From positions 2,542,001 to 2,606,000 of the forward strand of contig NZ_LT629779.1 of the NCBI RefSeq assembly GCF_900105535.1: 64,000 nucleotides of DNA, read 5' to 3'. Below the pieces are notes generated by a model. The model did not search any database, was not told where the DNA came from, and saw only the letters and a list, made by a program, of their open reading frames with translations. The stretch is from Pseudarthrobacter equi (lineage in GTDB: Bacteria > Actinomycetota > Actinomycetes > Actinomycetales > Micrococcaceae). The position numbers and the translations under genes were made by a program. Every line of letters begins with the position of its first letter. Position 1 is the stretch's first letter. Positions 62,747 to 64,000 of the stretch are shown here, in pieces.

Positions 62747-64000
62747 CTAGGCCGGAACGATGTTGACCAGTTTAGGTGCCCGGACAATGACCGTGCGGAT
62801 GCCGCGGCCGTCCAGTGCACGCTGCACGTTCTCCGAGGCCAGCGCCAGTTCGCGCAGGCTGTCCTCGGAAATGTCCGGCGAGATTTCCAGCCGGTCCCGG
62901 ACCTTGCCCTGGACCTGGACCACAGCCGTGACGGTGTCCTGAACCAGCAGGGACGGATCGTGCGCCGGCCAGCCGGCGTTGGCCACGGACGCCGGGTGGC
63001 CCAGCACGTTCCACATGTCCTCCGCCGTGTACGGGGCGAACAGGCTGAGGATCACCGCCACTGCTTCGGCCGCTTCGCGGACTGCGGGGTCGGCCCCGCC
63101 GGCTCCGGAGTCGATGGCCTTGCGGGTGGCATTGACGAGTTCCATCAGCTTGGCAACAACGACGTTGAACTTGTTGGCGTCAAGCAGTTCGGCAGCGTCG
63201 GCGATGGTGCGGTGCGTGACGGACCGCAGTCCACGGTCCCCCGTGCCCGCCTCGGTACCGGGGACACTGGTCACGTCCTGGGCCAGGCGCCATGCCCGGG
63301 CAAGGAACTTCGCGGATCCGGACGGGGAGACGTCTGCCCAGTCCACATCGTCCTCAGGCGGGGACGCGAAGACCATGGTCAGGCGGACGGCATCCACGCC
63401 GTACTTGTCCAGCTGCTCGCCGAGGTCCACCCCGTTGCCCAGGGACTTGCTCATGGCTTTGCCGCCGTTGAGCACCTGGCCCTGGTTGAGGAGGGCGCTG
63501 AAGGGCTCATTGGCTTCAATCAGGCCAAGATCGTTGATGACCTTGGTGAAGAAGCGGGCGTACAGCAGGTGGAGGATAGCGTGCTCGACGCCGCCCACGT
63601 ACTGTCCCACCGGCATCCAGTCGTTGATCTTGGCCGGATCGAACGGACCCTCGGTGTAGTCCGGTGAGACAAAGCGCAGGAAGTACCAGGACGAATCCAC
63701 GAACGTGTCCATGGTGTCCGTGTCGCGCTTGGCGGCACCGTGGCAGTTGGGGCATTCCACGTTGACCCATTCCTCGGCCGCGGCCAGCGGGGAGGTGCCC
63801 TGGGGCGCGAGGTCCTCGCCGCGCAGGTCCGACGGGAGGGTGACGGGCAGCTGCTCGTCCGGCACCGGAACCTCTCCACAGGAGGGGCAGTGGATGATGG
63901 GGATGGGCGTGCCCCAGAACCGCTGGCGGCTGAGGAGCCAGTCACGAAGCCGGAAGTTCACGAACTTCTCGCCGGTGCCCTGGCGTTCCAGGATGGCGAT
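62747..64000 (-). CDS. leuS: Leucyl-tRNA synthetase, C-terminal part (partial)
   Basis: The last 417 residues of LeuRS; the frame stays open through the right edge of the window, so the start lies outside. Visible parts are [20 protein letters not shown] (with a zinc-binding Cys pair and a second pair in VECPNCHG), [17 protein letters not shown], the catalytic KMSKS loop as [12 protein letters not shown], the helical anticodon-binding domain and a C-terminal tail ending PKLVNIVPA. It charges tRNA-Leu. The HIGH motif and most of the editing domain are beyond the window. Confidence 0.96.
   Translation of the reverse strand: MAILERQGTGEKFVNFRLRDWLLSRQRFWGTPIPIIHCPSCGEVPVPDEQLPVTLPSDLRGEDLAPQGTSPLAAAEEWVNVECPNCHGAAKRDTDTMDTFVDSSWYFLRFVSPDYTEGPFDPAKINDWMPVGQYVGGVEHAILHLLYARFFTKVINDLGLIEANEPFSALLNQGQVLNGGKAMSKSLGNGVDLGEQLDKYGVDAVRLTMVFASPPEDDVDWADVSPSGSAKFLARAWRLAQDVTSVPGTEAGTGDRGLRSVTHRTIADAAELLDANKFNVVVAKLMELVNATRKAIDSGAGGADPAVREAAEAVAVILSLFAPYTAEDMWNVLGHPASVANAGWPAHDPSLLVQDTVTAVVQVQGKVRDRLEISPDISEDSLRELALASENVQRALDGRGIRTVIVRAPKLVNIVPA

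Overview
The window is GC-rich chromosomal DNA of an actinobacterium, most likely a member of the Micrococcaceae (Arthrobacter or Pseudarthrobacter type). This rests on RbpA, the pafC-tatA-tatC-helY order, a qcrCAB/ctaCDEF respiratory set, DUF3043, DUF3054 and DUF3097 proteins, HrcA with a CIRCE site, and many genes that start without a Shine-Dalgarno sequence just downstream of a TANNNT box. I see no rRNA or tRNA gene and no CRISPR array. The genus is inferred from gene content; no database was searched.

Layout. 1-7291: end of pafC, a small membrane protein, tatA-tatC, helY, an amidohydrolase and a polyprenol-phosphate mannosyltransferase. 7373-11122 (minus): rbpA, an SPFH/NfeD membrane pair, an RlmA-like methyltransferase and peptide deformylase. 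11179-14703: an NTF2-like protein converging on a three-gene operon of type III polyketide synthase, methyltransferase and FAD monooxygenase. 14821-18303: a probable mobile element carrying two tyrosine-recombinase-family genes (one intact, one lacking the catalytic residues), an HTH protein, a cysteine-rich protein and a small membrane protein. Its right end lies 3 bp from a 28-bp sequence that closely resembles dif, the XerCD chromosome-dimer resolution site. 18411-20812: a papain-like lipoprotein, a newly recognised 49-aa membrane protein and small conserved proteins.

20828-31445: trpD diverges from ctaE-qcrC-qcrA-qcrB. Across a gntR-ptsH pair sharing a DasR-type operator comes ctaC-ctaD-ctaF, so the aerobic bc1-aa3 chain is encoded in two converging blocks. 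31638-41622: dipeptidase, DUF3043, pyrD, alpha/beta hydrolase, uppS, recO, leuA with an upstream leucine-rich leader peptide, and an M13 peptidase. 41718-51545: an LCP protein, then phoH-ybeY-CNNM/CBS-era and hrcA-dnaJ-rsmE, with a GerMN lipoprotein between. 51743-64000: DUF3097, a DUF4870-like protein, hemW, lepA, a solitary PemK/MazF-like protein, rpsT, holA, comEC, comEA, a DegV protein and the C-terminal part of leuS.

From memory, many of these genes lie at about 2.3-2.7 Mb (Rv2050-Rv2415) of the 4.4 Mb Mycobacterium tuberculosis chromosome, roughly opposite the origin. A genuine dif in this neighbourhood is therefore plausible. The most interesting region is 14.8-18.4 kb, where an apparently intact, unusual recombinase module abuts the putative dif site.
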